DNA of 64,000 bases from Terribacillus sp. DMT04. GTDB lineage: Bacteria; Bacillota; Bacilli; Bacillales; Amphibacillaceae. The notes beneath the pieces were generated by a model. That model was not told the origin of the DNA, did not search any database, and was given only the letters and a program-made list of their open reading frames with translations. The stretch spans positions 1,056,001 through 1,120,000 of the forward strand of contig NZ_CP077639.1 in the NCBI RefSeq assembly GCF_019056395.1, read 5' to 3'. Numbering within the stretch: position 1 is the first letter of the stretch; every line of letters begins with the position of its first letter. Positions 1 through 8,367 of this stretch are shown here, one piece after another. The position numbers were made by a program, and so were the translations under genes.

Positions 1-1
1 T

Positions 2-328
2 GATATCGGCAGAATATACGGATTTGATGTAACGGCATTTAGTGAACGTGTGTTTTTGCTGCAGGTTTTCAGCGCTACTTTTTCCAGCGTCGATACAAGA
101 ATACAACTCTGGAAAGAGATTCGTAATTGGAATCAAGTAACTGGGGCGATAGATGACGTGAATTGGCGGGTTTTGCAGCAGGAATATCGTGATCATATTG
201 ATTTGGTAAAAATGATGCAGCTCCTGCCAGGTGTCGGTGCTTTTGTTGGTGCCATTATCAATGGTAAATTTCTTGAACAATTGGGAACAGCAGCAATGCA
301 TGCGTATCGCATGCGTATGTTAACTTAA
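2..328 (+). CDS. ecsC: EcsC family protein, C-terminal part (5' end outside window)
   Basis: An open frame enters from the window edge and ends at a TAA at 326-328, giving about 108 residues. The sequence around LLPGVGAFVGAIINGKFLEQ followed by a short tail ending AYRMRMLT resembles the C-terminal end of EcsC, the poorly understood third product of the ecsABC ABC-exporter locus. The next gene is a YhaA-type amidohydrolase facing it, which is the B. subtilis ecsC-yhaA arrangement and supports the name. An internal GTG at 50 could be mistaken for a start, but the frame is open upstream of it, so the feature is treated as truncated. Identity rests on the short motif and on synteny. Confidence 0.7.
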   Translation, partial: DIGRIYGFDVTAFSERVFLLQVFSATFSSVDTRIQLWKEIRNWNQVTGAIDDVNWRVLQQEYRDHIDLVKMMQLLPGVGAFVGAIINGKFLEQLGTAAMHAYRMRMLT

Positions 329-364
329 AAAAATCAGCGTGGAGCATCACGCTGATTTTTTTTA
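329..364. terminator. Bidirectional terminator between ecsC and the amidohydrolase gene
   Basis: An 11-bp stem (331-341 with 348-358) and 6-nt loop is flanked by A-runs on the left and T-runs on the right. It can therefore stop transcription from both convergent genes. Confidence 0.85.
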
Positions 365-1528
365 TTGATAGGCAATATAGGTGCTTAGCAAAGTTTTAGC
401 CGCAATAGCCATCGCGCGCTCATCAAAATCGAACTTCGGATGATGGTGCGGATAATAATGATCTTCTTTCATTGCGCCAGTAAAGAAGAACGCTCCAGGT
501 TTGTTTTGCACATAGTAAGCAAAATCTTCTCCAGTCATTGTTGGCAGCACGCTATTAGCTTGCTGTACTTCCGTTACCTGCTCAGCAGCTTTCAGCACTA
601 GTTGAGCTTCAGCTGGATGGTTGATGACAGGTGGATAGCCTTCAATATATTCATACGTATAGCCAGCATCATTAGACGTTGTAATGCCTTGGAGCACCTT
701 TTCAATCTCCGTTTTGATTTGTTTTTGTACAGCTGTATCAAATGTACGTACTGTTCCAGTCAGTTTGGCTGTTCCGGCAACTACGTTAAATGCAGCGCCT
801 GCTTCAAATGTTCCAACTGTTACAACAGCTGTGCTTAGAGGGTCCAAGCGACGGCTGACAATTTGCTGAAGGGCAGTTACCACTTGGGAGCCAATTAGAA
901 CGGCGTCTTTTGTTTGGTGCGGTTGAGCCCCATGGCCGCCTTTACCGATAATCTCAATTTCAAAGCGGTCAGCACCAGCCATAAATGCTTCATCAGCAGT
1001 TTCAATAGTGCCAAGCGGCGTATTAGACCAGAGATGGGTGCCAAATACTGCATCCACATCATCAAGAATACCAGTCTCAATAATTGGTTTGGCTCCGCCT
1101 GGTGCATATTCCTCGGCATGCTGATGGACAAACACGAGTGTACCTGGTAATTCATCTTGCAGCGCTTTTGCTGCTTTGGCAATACCGAGCAAGGTTGCAG
1201 TATGGCCATCATGACCGCAAGCGTGCATCACATTTGCTACAGTCGATTTATAAGAAACATCATTTTCTTCCTGTATTGGCAGCGCATCAAAGTCGGCTCG
1301 CAAGGCGATTTTCTTGCCTGCCTTTCCACCTTGCAGTGTAGCAACGACGCCATTTCCTCCGACGTTCTTTTGATAAGGGATGCCGAGTTCCTCGTATGTA
1401 TTGGCAATATATGCTGCTGTCTTTTCTTCTTTAAAGGACAGTTCTGGATGTTGGTGCAGGTATCTTCTTGTTGCTACCATATCTTCATATAATTCATCAA
1501 TTTTATTAAATAATTTCGTTAACATCAT
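362..1528 (-). CDS. M20 family metallo-amidohydrolase (YhaA-type N-acyl amino acid/aminobenzoyl hydrolase)
   Basis: The 388-residue product has the length and architecture of M20D amidohydrolases, zinc or manganese enzymes that cleave N-acyl or amide bonds of amino-acid derivatives in the cytosol. Visible motifs are YLHQHPELSFKE near residue 25, RADFDALPIQE near 77, the metal-binding HACGHDGH at 102-109, an Asp/Glu-rich HAEEYAPGGA segment near 140, and MTGEDFAYY plus a His-rich HHHPKFDFDE at the C terminus. The start has two consecutive ATG codons preceded by AGGAGG. Its place next to ecsC matches B. subtilis yhaA. The physiological substrate cannot be read from sequence. Confidence 0.9.
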   Translation of the reverse strand: MMLTKLFNKIDELYEDMVATRRYLHQHPELSFKEEKTAAYIANTYEELGIPYQKNVGGNGVVATLQGGKAGKKIALRADFDALPIQEENDVSYKSTVANVMHACGHDGHTATLLGIAKAAKALQDELPGTLVFVHQHAEEYAPGGAKPIIETGILDDVDAVFGTHLWSNTPLGTIETADEAFMAGADRFEIEIIGKGGHGAQPHQTKDAVLIGSQVVTALQQIVSRRLDPLSTAVVTVGTFEAGAAFNVVAGTAKLTGTVRTFDTAVQKQIKTEIEKVLQGITTSNDAGYTYEYIEGYPPVINHPAEAQLVLKAAEQVTEVQQANSVLPTMTGEDFAYYVQNKPGAFFFTGAMKEDHYYPHHHPKFDFDERAMAIAAKTLLSTYIAYQ

Positions 1529-1619
1529 AACCCGCCTCCTAGTATGAAATAAATCTAGTATAGCATATCTCCAAACGCTAATAATTACTTTATTCAGAAA
1601 ACAAGATGTATCGGTATAG

Positions 1620-1663
1620 TAAAAAGTCCAAACCGTCCGAAAAAGGATGGTTTGGACTTTGGC
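1620..1663 (-). terminator. Terminator of the ferritin-like gene
   Basis: A 12-bp perfect stem (1623-1634 with 1649-1660) is followed, reading leftward, by a run of five T. It lies just beyond the stop of the minus-strand ferritin-like gene. Confidence 0.8.
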
Positions 1664-1694
1664 CGAAACGCAAATGCTTCAGCTTTTTCATTGC

Positions 1695-2156
1695 TTAAGA
1701 TAAACGAGAGTCATTTAAGAGGCGATTCAGCTCATCACGATGATTTGTTTCATCGGAGATAAGATCCTCCAGCTTAATAACAAGCTCGGTCATGTTCAGC
1801 TCTTCAGCCTGCTGCTTGCGTTTTTCGTAGCGTTCAATTGTAGCTTGTTCTGCGTCACGTGCCTCTGTAAGCATTTTTGTTACATCTGTATGGTACGGTA
1901 CGTCTGCTGGAGAAGTCGTAGGTGTGCCGCCAAGTGTTACAATTTTATCTGCCAAATACTTCGCATGTCCAATTTCATCTGTGATTTCATCCTCGAAGAA
2001 TGGCTTCAAGACGGTGCGGTATAAGCCGGAAACAGCTGCACCGTACGTTGTATACATGATGGAAGCGGCATATTCATTCGCTAAGTCTACGTTCAAGCCG
2101 TCAATCAGTTCCTGTAATTGAGAGTCATCTTTGATTTTTCTAATATTATCTGCCAT
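1695..2156 (-). CDS. Ferritin-like/bacterioferritin-type four-helix protein
   Basis: A 153-residue all-helical protein with ferritin-type ligands: NEYAASIMY in helix A, DEIGHAKYLAD in helix B, and ISDETNHRDEL in helix D. It probably binds iron and protects against iron-driven oxidation, as Dps and bacterioferritins do. The ATG at 2156 is preferred over one three codons upstream because AGAAAGG is spaced 9 nt from it, whereas the upstream ATG overlaps the ribosome site. The gene stands alone, with its own terminator and a sigma-B-type promoter (2194-2219), which suits a stress ferritin. The exact subfamily (Dps-like, bacterioferritin or rubrerythrin-like) is undecided. Confidence 0.8.
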   Translation of the reverse strand: MADNIRKIKDDSQLQELIDGLNVDLANEYAASIMYTTYGAAVSGLYRTVLKPFFEDEITDEIGHAKYLADKIVTLGGTPTTSPADVPYHTDVTKMLTEARDAEQATIERYEKRKQQAEELNMTELVIKLEDLISDETNHRDELNRLLNDSRLS

Positions 2157-2193
2157 GTTTATCATCCTTTCTGATTGGCTATCTATTCTGTAT

Positions 2194-2219
2194 ATTCCCC
2201 TTTGATTTGTTTTCTAAAC
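2194..2219 (-). promoter_or_regulatory. Candidate sigma-B-type promoter of the ferritin-like gene
   Basis: On the minus strand, GTTTAG (2214-2219), a 14-nt spacer and GGGAAT (2194-2199) fit the sigma-B pattern GTTTAA-N12-15-GGGWAW with one mismatch. The predicted start lies about 30 nt before the chosen ATG. Confidence 0.6.
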
Positions 2220-2254
2220 AATACGCATAGTACAATGCTGGATGAGGTGAAATA

Positions 2255-2908
2255 ATGGAACTTCCGCACAGAAAAAGATATATACTGCTATTTACTATCT
2301 CAATTTTACTGTCATTTCTATTAATGATGGATGTCAGATTGCACCCAGTGCCTTTACTTGATCAATGGACATCTGCTTATCCTGCCACTTTGGAAGGAAC
2401 ATTTTGGTATAACTTATTCCGCTGGATAACAGAGCTTGGCTCCAGTACAGTTTTAAGTGTGTTAGCTTTTGTATTTGGTCTGTTTCTGGCTGTGAAAAGA
2501 AAAGATCTAATCGGAGCAGGTATTGTGTTTACAGCAACAGCTCTTGGTTATCAATTCAATTTTCTAATAAAAGGAATGGTGCAAAGAGAAAGGCCGTTAA
2601 TATTAGCAATGGTTGATGGAGAAGGGTTTAGTTTTCCCTCAGGTCACTCGATGGTATCTTTTATTACGTACGGTATCATTGTTTATTTTCTCTGGAAGCA
2701 TCTTAAGAAAAAACTGCGTCTTCCTATTGCTGTCTTGGCAGGTTTTCTTGTGTTGTTAATTGGCGCGAGCCGCTATGTATTGCGCGTTCATTACATAACA
2801 GATATATTGGGCGGGTATTCATTTGGATTAATATTCCTGATTATCTGGATTCTGCTGTATAAATGGCTTCGGCATAAATATGGAAGAGAGAAAGTGCGCT
2901 CCTATTAA
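2255..2908 (+). CDS. PAP2-family membrane phosphatase
   Basis: A 217-residue integral membrane protein with about six hydrophobic segments and the three acid-phosphatase motifs: K106-x6-RP (KGMVQRERP), PSGH at 128-131, and SR172...H179...D183 (SRYVLRVHYITD). Enzymes of this type remove phosphate from lipid phosphates such as undecaprenyl pyrophosphate or phosphatidylglycerophosphate on the outer face of the membrane. GAGGTGA lies before the ATG. It is divergent from the ferritin-like gene and is followed by a structured repeat that supplies its terminator. The lipid substrate is not determinable. Confidence 0.85.
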   Translation: MELPHRKRYILLFTISILLSFLLMMDVRLHPVPLLDQWTSAYPATLEGTFWYNLFRWITELGSSTVLSVLAFVFGLFLAVKRKDLIGAGIVFTATALGYQFNFLIKGMVQRERPLILAMVDGEGFSFPSGHSMVSFITYGIIVYFLWKHLKKKLRLPIAVLAGFLVLLIGASRYVLRVHYITDILGGYSFGLIFLIIWILLYKWLRHKYGREKVRSY

Positions 2909-2919
2909 TTTTGTACAAA

Positions 2920-3361
2920 GAGGTTGAGACATAGCTGTTTAAGCTATATAAAATCCAAACAATACTGCTTTTAAAAGCAGTATTGTTTGGATTTTTTGTA
3001 TTGTAAACGAAGACGAGAGCATCGCTTCGGAAATACGCTCCGCTTTCCTGCGGGCGGCTGGGAAGCCTCCTCGTGTAAAAAGCGCACTGCGGGGTCTCCC
3101 CTAGCCTTCCTCCCGCGGGAGTCTCCGTGTATTTCCTACACTGATTCTTGTTATGAGGAGCTTACTAGTGTAGATAGAATACGTAGACTCCTCGAAAATA
3201 AAAAGCGATTTTCTTGTCGGCATCTACTTCAAAAGCCATTTTTGACCGACGATAACAGCTAGATTTGGAAAGCAGCAGCCGTCAGAGGGCTGCATGAAAA
3301 AGTATGAATCTAGTTATCGTTTGCTTTTAGGATGAATTAATCTTGTTTTGTGCCAGCCTCT
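2920..3361. repeat. Structured intergenic repeat, copy 1 (about 440 bp)
   Basis: This non-coding stretch between convergent genes is homologous to 25516-25893; the last 185 bp (3176-3360) match the other copy with only a handful of changes. Its ends form imperfect inverted repeats (GAGGTTGAGACATAGC against the complement of the right end, 11 of 16). Inside are a 44-nt perfect palindrome (2951-2994) followed by T-residues, a GC-rich arm pairing GGAAATAC with GTATTTCC around an extended apical region, and a hairpin of GCAGCC/GGGCTGC nested in CTAGATT/AATCTAG. No convincing gene is present; an ORF at 2987-3262 runs straight through the hairpins. A GCGGGCGGC...CCGCGGGAG apical element resembles dispersed repeats I recall from other Bacillaceae. 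Confidence 0.85.
2951..2998 (+). terminator. Palindromic terminator inside repeat copy 1
   Basis: A 22-bp perfect stem without a loop spacer (2951-2972 with 2973-2994) runs into TTTTTT. It probably ends the PAP2 phosphatase transcript. Confidence 0.75.
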
Positions 3362-3383
3362 TATCTTACAACGACTTCTTTAC

Positions 3384-3881
3384 TTATGCTTCGTTGTCGA
3401 TATGATATGTCGTAACGTAAGCAGGGCCGCCGCTGAATGGTGGTTTTTTCGGCTGTTTATCATCTTTCTTATGCGCATGCTGAAAGGCCTCTGATTGCTT
3501 CCAGTCTTCAAAATGCTGCATGGATTCCCAAGCTGTCAATACAAGATATGTATTGCCGGATTGCGGTCTTAGAACACGGAGCGCGTGAAAGCCCGGAGTC
3601 TGATCAATTTTTCCTGCTCTGCGCTTGAACATGTCCTCAAATATAGGTTTCCCTTCATCCGTTACAGGGATGTTATTAATTGCGATATAGCCTTTATCAG
3701 GAAGGTCACCTGTACCAATTACTTGTTCATACGTGCGTGGAGAAGTAAAGCTCGCAGCATTTGGTTCCTCCGTATATGCAAGTGCACCTTCCGCACCTTC
3801 AAATACCCAAACCTTAGCTGTTTCTTTTGCTTTTAGCTTGCGTAGAAATTCAGTTGTACCATTGGTGAAATATACGGCCAT
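3384..3881 (-). CDS. hmoB: Haem-degrading monooxygenase HmoB
   Basis: About 165 residues, matching B. subtilis HmoB (YhgC) in length and layout: an N-terminal degenerate half and a C-terminal antibiotic-biosynthesis-monooxygenase (ABM) ferredoxin-like domain beginning near NNIPVTDEGKPIFEDMF and ending in LVLTAWESMQHFEDW. Such enzymes open the haem ring to release iron. The ATG at 3881 is preferred to one three codons upstream because GGAGG lies 9 nt before it and would overlap the first ATG. The gene is divergent from pbpF and next to hemEHY, as in B. subtilis (yhgC-pbpF-hemE). Confidence 0.88.
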   Translation of the reverse strand: MAVYFTNGTTEFLRKLKAKETAKVWVFEGAEGALAYTEEPNAASFTSPRTYEQVIGTGDLPDKGYIAINNIPVTDEGKPIFEDMFKRRAGKIDQTPGFHALRVLRPQSGNTYLVLTAWESMQHFEDWKQSEAFQHAHKKDDKQPKKPPFSGGPAYVTTYHIDNEA

Positions 3882-4046
3882 TCTATTCATCCTCCCGGTA
3901 GTATGTTAGAGTCAGTTTAGCAATTGTTCCCATTCAAAAGCAAGCACTGCCCTGCCTTCGTAAGGAATAATGGGTAAATGGCATAATTTGTCGTATAATA
4001 AAGCTATAGAATGACATGGGGATATGTAAGAGGTGATAAAAAGATA

Positions 4047-6230
4047 ATGAAACGATCAGAACATAAATTGCGAATGCGTATGCGCCGGAAGACATTTTAT
4101 CTTTTCGGAGCAGGTATTCTGCTTGCATTCGTGACTGCTGCCTATATCCTGCTTTTTTTCGGGGGAAGACTCGTTATTGATAAAGATGACTTAACATTGA
4201 AAGCTGCTTCGACAGTTGAGAATCAAGATGGAGAAGTGATTGCCGAATTCTATGAAGAAAACCGGGAGCCGGTGAAGTTTGATAAGATTTCGGATCATGT
4301 GAAAAATGCATTTGTCTCGATAGAAGACGCCCGTTTTTACAAGCATCACGGCATTGATCTCCGGGCAACTGCCCGAGCTTTGTATCGGGATATCATTGCA
4401 ATGAGCAAAGTAGAAGGCGGCAGCACAATTACGCAGCAGACAGCGAAGAATCTGTTCTTTAAAAATGACAAGACATTCACGCGAAAAGCGAAGGAAGCAA
4501 TGGCTGCTGTCTATTTAGAGCGTCATTACACAAAGAAGCATATTCTGGAATATTATCTCAATGAAATTTATTTTGCGCACGGTCTGTATGGCATTGAGTC
4601 GGCTGCCAACTATTATTTCAATAAAAGTGCCAGTGATTTGACGCTTTCGGAAAGTGCATTGCTTGCTGCTCTCTCAAAAGCACCAAATACTTATTCGCCG
4701 AACAACAATCCGGATTTGGCGAAGGAAAGACGGAATTTGGTACTCGAAGAGATGGAAGAACACGGTTATATTACGACTGAAGAGAAGGAAGCTGCTCAAG
4801 CGGAAGATTTAGGCGTAACAGAGCCGAAAGAAGAACAGGAACGCCCGTGGATTGAGAGTTATATTGATTTGGTTGCAGAGGAAGCGAAAGAAAAATATGA
4901 CCTTTCCCTCGAAGATTTGCGTACGGGCGGATATCGGATTGTGGTAAATGTGGATGAAGATATTCAGCGCACAGCTTATAAGACGATGCAAGATGATACG
5001 TATTTTAATGGGTCATCAGAAGGTATCCAAGGAGCGTTCGTCATGCTCGACCAAAAGTCGGGTAAAATTGTAGCAGCTGCCGGAGCGCGTAAGTTTGAAT
5101 ATGGTGACTTAAACCGCGTTACGGTGCAGCGCCAGCCGGGATCTGTTATGAAGCCTCTAGCTGTTTATGGACCGGCGCTGGAGACGGGAGATTATAATGC
5201 ATACAGCGAACTGCCCGATGAGAAGAAGTCATATGATGGCGGCAAATACAGCGTATCGAATTATAACGATGAGTATGAGGGCGACATTACGATGTACGAA
5301 GCACTGCAGGAGTCGAAAAATACGACGGCGGTTTGGCTGCTTGACCAAATTGGCATAAAGACAAGCAAGTCTTATCTGAAAAAGATGCAAATGGAGCTGC
5401 CAGAGGATAAAGGGCTTTCTATTGCCTTGGGCGGTTTAAAGGTAGGACTAACGCCGCTTCAAATTGCGGAAGGTTTCCGTACGTTTGCACATGAAGGACA
5501 ATGGATTGAAGCACAGTCTATTAATGCCATTTATGACCGAAACGGAGAGGCAGCTTACGATGCGGAACCGCAGACTGAACAAGTATTCTCCGAACAAACT
5601 GCTTGGGATATGACCCGTATGCTACAAGGCGTCATCACCGGCGGAACAGGAACAGCTGGCACTTACTATGGTGCCTTGGCTGGTAAAACGGGTACAACAC
5701 AGCACGCTTCAGCAGAGGGCAAGGATAAGGACGCCTGGTTTGCTGGTTACACACCGGAATACGTGGCAGTTAGCTGGATTGGATATGATAATTCATCAGA
5801 AGAAAACTACTTGGAAAGCGGCAGCTCAAAACCGACTGCACTGACAAAATCGATTTTGCGCCAAGTATCCCAGTATCGGACGATGTCATCTAGTTTTGAA
5901 AAACCGGAAAATGCCGAGGATATTGGCGGACCGGTTGAGCTGCCGACAATTACGGATGCTTCCATCGATTATGGTTTTGGCGGTCTGCGTATCGTCAATG
6001 CTGATTTGACATGGACGGCAAGTGATGACAAACGGATTGTGTATCATATCTACAAAGAAACCGATGATGGCGCGGAGAAAATAGGGGAAGTACAAGGTAA
6101 GGGTACGTACACCGTAGATAAAGTTAGCTTGCTGAAAGATACATCTTATTATGTTGTGCCTTTCAATCCGCTGACAGATGAAAGCGGCACCGAATCCAAC
6201 CATACTGTCCTGTCTGGATTCGGTTTCTGA
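4047..6230 (+). CDS. pbpF: Class A penicillin-binding protein PbpF
   Basis: A 727-residue bifunctional peptidoglycan synthase. After a short basic tail there is one membrane anchor (about residues 14-36). The glycosyltransferase-51 domain shows E93DARFYKHHG, EGGSTITQQTAKN and KKHILEYYLNEIYF. The transpeptidase domain shows S366VMK, S423KN and K547TG, all catalytic motifs intact. The C terminus carries an Fn3-like segment (WTASDDKRIVYHIYKE). The ATG at 4047 after AGAGGTGATAAAA is chosen; the frame extends 12 codons upstream with no better site. Length is close to B. subtilis PbpF (714), and location before hemE is the same. In B. subtilis the gene acts in spore development; no forespore promoter is obvious here. 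Confidence 0.93.
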   Translation: MKRSEHKLRMRMRRKTFYLFGAGILLAFVTAAYILLFFGGRLVIDKDDLTLKAASTVENQDGEVIAEFYEENREPVKFDKISDHVKNAFVSIEDARFYKHHGIDLRATARALYRDIIAMSKVEGGSTITQQTAKNLFFKNDKTFTRKAKEAMAAVYLERHYTKKHILEYYLNEIYFAHGLYGIESAANYYFNKSASDLTLSESALLAALSKAPNTYSPNNNPDLAKERRNLVLEEMEEHGYITTEEKEAAQAEDLGVTEPKEEQERPWIESYIDLVAEEAKEKYDLSLEDLRTGGYRIVVNVDEDIQRTAYKTMQDDTYFNGSSEGIQGAFVMLDQKSGKIVAAAGARKFEYGDLNRVTVQRQPGSVMKPLAVYGPALETGDYNAYSELPDEKKSYDGGKYSVSNYNDEYEGDITMYEALQESKNTTAVWLLDQIGIKTSKSYLKKMQMELPEDKGLSIALGGLKVGLTPLQIAEGFRTFAHEGQWIEAQSINAIYDRNGEAAYDAEPQTEQVFSEQTAWDMTRMLQGVITGGTGTAGTYYGALAGKTGTTQHASAEGKDKDAWFAGYTPEYVAVSWIGYDNSSEENYLESGSSKPTALTKSILRQVSQYRTMSSSFEKPENAEDIGGPVELPTITDASIDYGFGGLRIVNADLTWTASDDKRIVYHIYKETDDGAEKIGEVQGKGTYTVDKVSLLKDTSYYVVPFNPLTDESGTESNHTVLSGFGF

Positions 6231-6271
6231 CGAATTTCACGACTCTGACACAATTCGTCAAAAAATAGCGC

Positions 6272-6307
6272 TTTTATGAGTCAATCGCTATACAAAGGCT
6301 CATAAAA
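6272..6307. promoter_or_regulatory. Inverted repeat between pbpF and hemE
   Basis: TTTTATGAG (6272-6280) is repeated inverted as CTCATAAAA (6299-6307) with an 18-nt gap. There is no T-run, so it is not a typical terminator; it could be an operator or a leader hairpin for hemE. Function unknown. Confidence 0.35.
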
Positions 6308-6354
6308 TTTCGTATAGTTGGAAACGGATAATGAGGAGACAAAGGAGAACGATT

Positions 6355-7404
6355 ATGTCTAAAATCAAAAATGATACAATACTGCGTGCTTTCCGTGGAG
6401 AAGCGACGGACTACACGCCTGTATGGTATATGCGTCAAGCAGGTAGGTCGCAGAAAGAATACCGGGAATTAAAAGAGAAATATTCCTTATTCGAAATTAC
6501 ACATCAACCTGAGCTTGCAGCTTATGTGACAAGATTGCCAGTCGAACAATATAATGTCGATGCAGCAATTCTGTATAAGGATATTATGACACCATTGCCA
6601 GGCATCGGCGTGGATGTAGATATCAAGTCGGGTATTGGCCCAGTCATTGCTAACCCGGTGCGTAATCTTCAGGATATAGAAAAACTCGGAAGCTTAGACC
6701 CGAATCGAGATATCCCTTATATCTTAGAAACGATCAAACTGCTGACAGAAGAACAGCTGGAAGTGCCGTTAATTGGATTCTCCGGTGCGCCGTTTACACT
6801 TGCGAGCTATATGATCGAAGGAGGACCATCTAAAAACTATCATAAGACAAAATCACTTATGTATAGTGACCCGGCAGCATGGTTCGCTTTAATGGATAAA
6901 CTCGCAGAAGTTTCCATTACGTATGCAAAAGCTCAAGTGAAAGCTGGCGCTTCTGCCATTCAGATTTTTGATTCATGGGTTGGCGCATTAAATGCTGCTG
7001 ATTACCGCACCTTTATTAAGCCGACAATGGAGCATATTTTCCGATCACTTCGTGAATTGAATGTTCCGCTTATCTTGTTTGGTGTAGGTGCAAGTCATCA
7101 GATCCTGGAGTGGAATGATCTGCCGGTAGATGTTATTGGGCTGGATTGGAGAATCTCTATCAAAGAAGCGAGAGACAAAGGCATTACAAAAACATTGCAA
7201 GGCAATCTGGATCCAGCTTTCCTTACAAGTGATTGGAATGTCTTGGAGGAGCGGACGAAAGATATTTTGAACCAAGGACGTCAAGCTGGTCCGCATGTAT
7301 TCAACCTTGGGCATGGCGTGACGCCGGAGATAAGTCCAAGTGTCTTGAAGCAGTTGACAGCCTTCATTCATTCGTATTCAGCAAAACAAAACTCAATTCT
7401 ATAA
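6355..7404 (+). CDS. hemE: Uroporphyrinogen III decarboxylase
   Basis: A 349-residue cytosolic enzyme that decarboxylates the four acetate side chains of uroporphyrinogen III to give coproporphyrinogen III. Both family signatures are present: [19 protein letters not shown] near the N terminus, with the substrate-binding arginines, and [17 protein letters not shown] in the middle, plus LQGNLDP near residue 285. The ATG at 6355 follows AAAGGAGAACGATT; the frame extends eight codons further up but lacks a ribosome site there. First gene of hemE-hemH-hemY, 15 nt before hemH. Confidence 0.96.
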   Translation: MSKIKNDTILRAFRGEATDYTPVWYMRQAGRSQKEYRELKEKYSLFEITHQPELAAYVTRLPVEQYNVDAAILYKDIMTPLPGIGVDVDIKSGIGPVIANPVRNLQDIEKLGSLDPNRDIPYILETIKLLTEEQLEVPLIGFSGAPFTLASYMIEGGPSKNYHKTKSLMYSDPAAWFALMDKLAEVSITYAKAQVKAGASAIQIFDSWVGALNAADYRTFIKPTMEHIFRSLRELNVPLILFGVGASHQILEWNDLPVDVIGLDWRISIKEARDKGITKTLQGNLDPAFLTSDWNVLEERTKDILNQGRQAGPHVFNLGHGVTPEISPSVLKQLTAFIHSYSAKQNSIL

Positions 7405-7419
7405 CCAGAGGTGTAAGAC

Positions 7420-8367
7420 ATGGCAAAGAAAACAGTTGGTTTACTAGTAATGGCGTATGGTACGCCATATAAAGAAGAAGATATTGAACGTTATTATACA
7501 GATATTCGGCATGGTCGTAAGCCGACACCTGAGATGCTGGAGGACTTAACGAGCCGTTATAAAGCTATCGGCGGTATTTCCCCGCTTGCACGTATTACAG
7601 AAGAGCAAGCGCAAGCTTTAGAGACAGCTTTGAACAAATATCAAGATGTTATTGAATTCAAAGCATATCTTGGCTTGAAGCATATTGAGCCTTTCATTGA
7701 GGAAGGCGTAGCAAAAATGGCAGCCGATGGCATCACAGAAGCTATCTCTATCGTTTTGGCGCCGCATTACAGTACATTCAGTGTAAAGTCTTACAATGAA
7801 CGTGCCCACAAAGCAGCGCAAGAAGCTGGCAATTTGCAAATTACTTCTGTAGAAAGCTGGTACGACGAAGCCGGTTTCATCAAATACTGGTCTGATAATA
7901 TCGCGGAGATCTTTGCTGGTATGGATAAAGAAGAGCGTGATAAAGCAGCACTAATTGTATCTGCACACAGCCTTCCGGAGAAAATCTTGCAAAATGGCGA
8001 TCCGTACCCTGATCAGCTGAAACGAACTGCTGATTTGATTCAAGAACAAACTGGTATTAAGAATGTGGAGCTTGGCTGGCAAAGTGAAGGTAATACGCCA
8101 GATCCATGGCTTGGACCAGATGTACAAGACCTTACACGTGAACTGTATGAGAAAAAAGGCTACCGTTCTTTCGTATATGCGCCAGTTGGCTTTATTACGG
8201 ACCATTTAGAAGTGCTTTATGACAATGACTATGAATGTAAGGTCGTATGTGACGAACTAGGAGCGAAATACTATCGTCCTGCTATGCCAAACACAGACCA
8301 GCTATTCATCAATACATTAGCGAAGGTGGTATTGGAACAGCAGGCAAGAGTTGAGCGCCATGGCTGA
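7420..8367 (+). CDS. hemH: Coproporphyrin/protoporphyrin ferrochelatase
   Basis: A 315-residue soluble monomeric ferrochelatase (HemH/CpfC) that inserts Fe2+ into the porphyrin. The active-site SAHSLPEKI places the catalytic His at residue 183 and [14 protein letters not shown] places the acidic partner at E264, the same numbers as in the B. subtilis enzyme. In Gram-positive bacteria this family works on coproporphyrin III. The start is ATG after AGAGGTGTAAGAC. Its stop overlaps the start of hemY by 8 nt, indicating translational coupling. Confidence 0.96.
   Translation: MAKKTVGLLVMAYGTPYKEEDIERYYTDIRHGRKPTPEMLEDLTSRYKAIGGISPLARITEEQAQALETALNKYQDVIEFKAYLGLKHIEPFIEEGVAKMAADGITEAISIVLAPHYSTFSVKSYNERAHKAAQEAGNLQITSVESWYDEAGFIKYWSDNIAEIFAGMDKEERDKAALIVSAHSLPEKILQNGDPYPDQLKRTADLIQEQTGIKNVELGWQSEGNTPDPWLGPDVQDLTRELYEKKGYRSFVYAPVGFITDHLEVLYDNDYECKVVCDELGAKYYRPAMPNTDQLFINTLAKVVLEQQARVERHG

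Noticed and set aside
2987-3262. 91-codon plus-strand ORF inside repeat copy 1
   Set aside because: It runs through perfect hairpins, has no ribosome site, and the frame is not kept in copy 2.
3990-4046. Forespore sigma-F promoter for pbpF
   Set aside because: A TATAAT is present but no matching -35 or GG-containing -10 of sigma-F or sigma-G type could be aligned.
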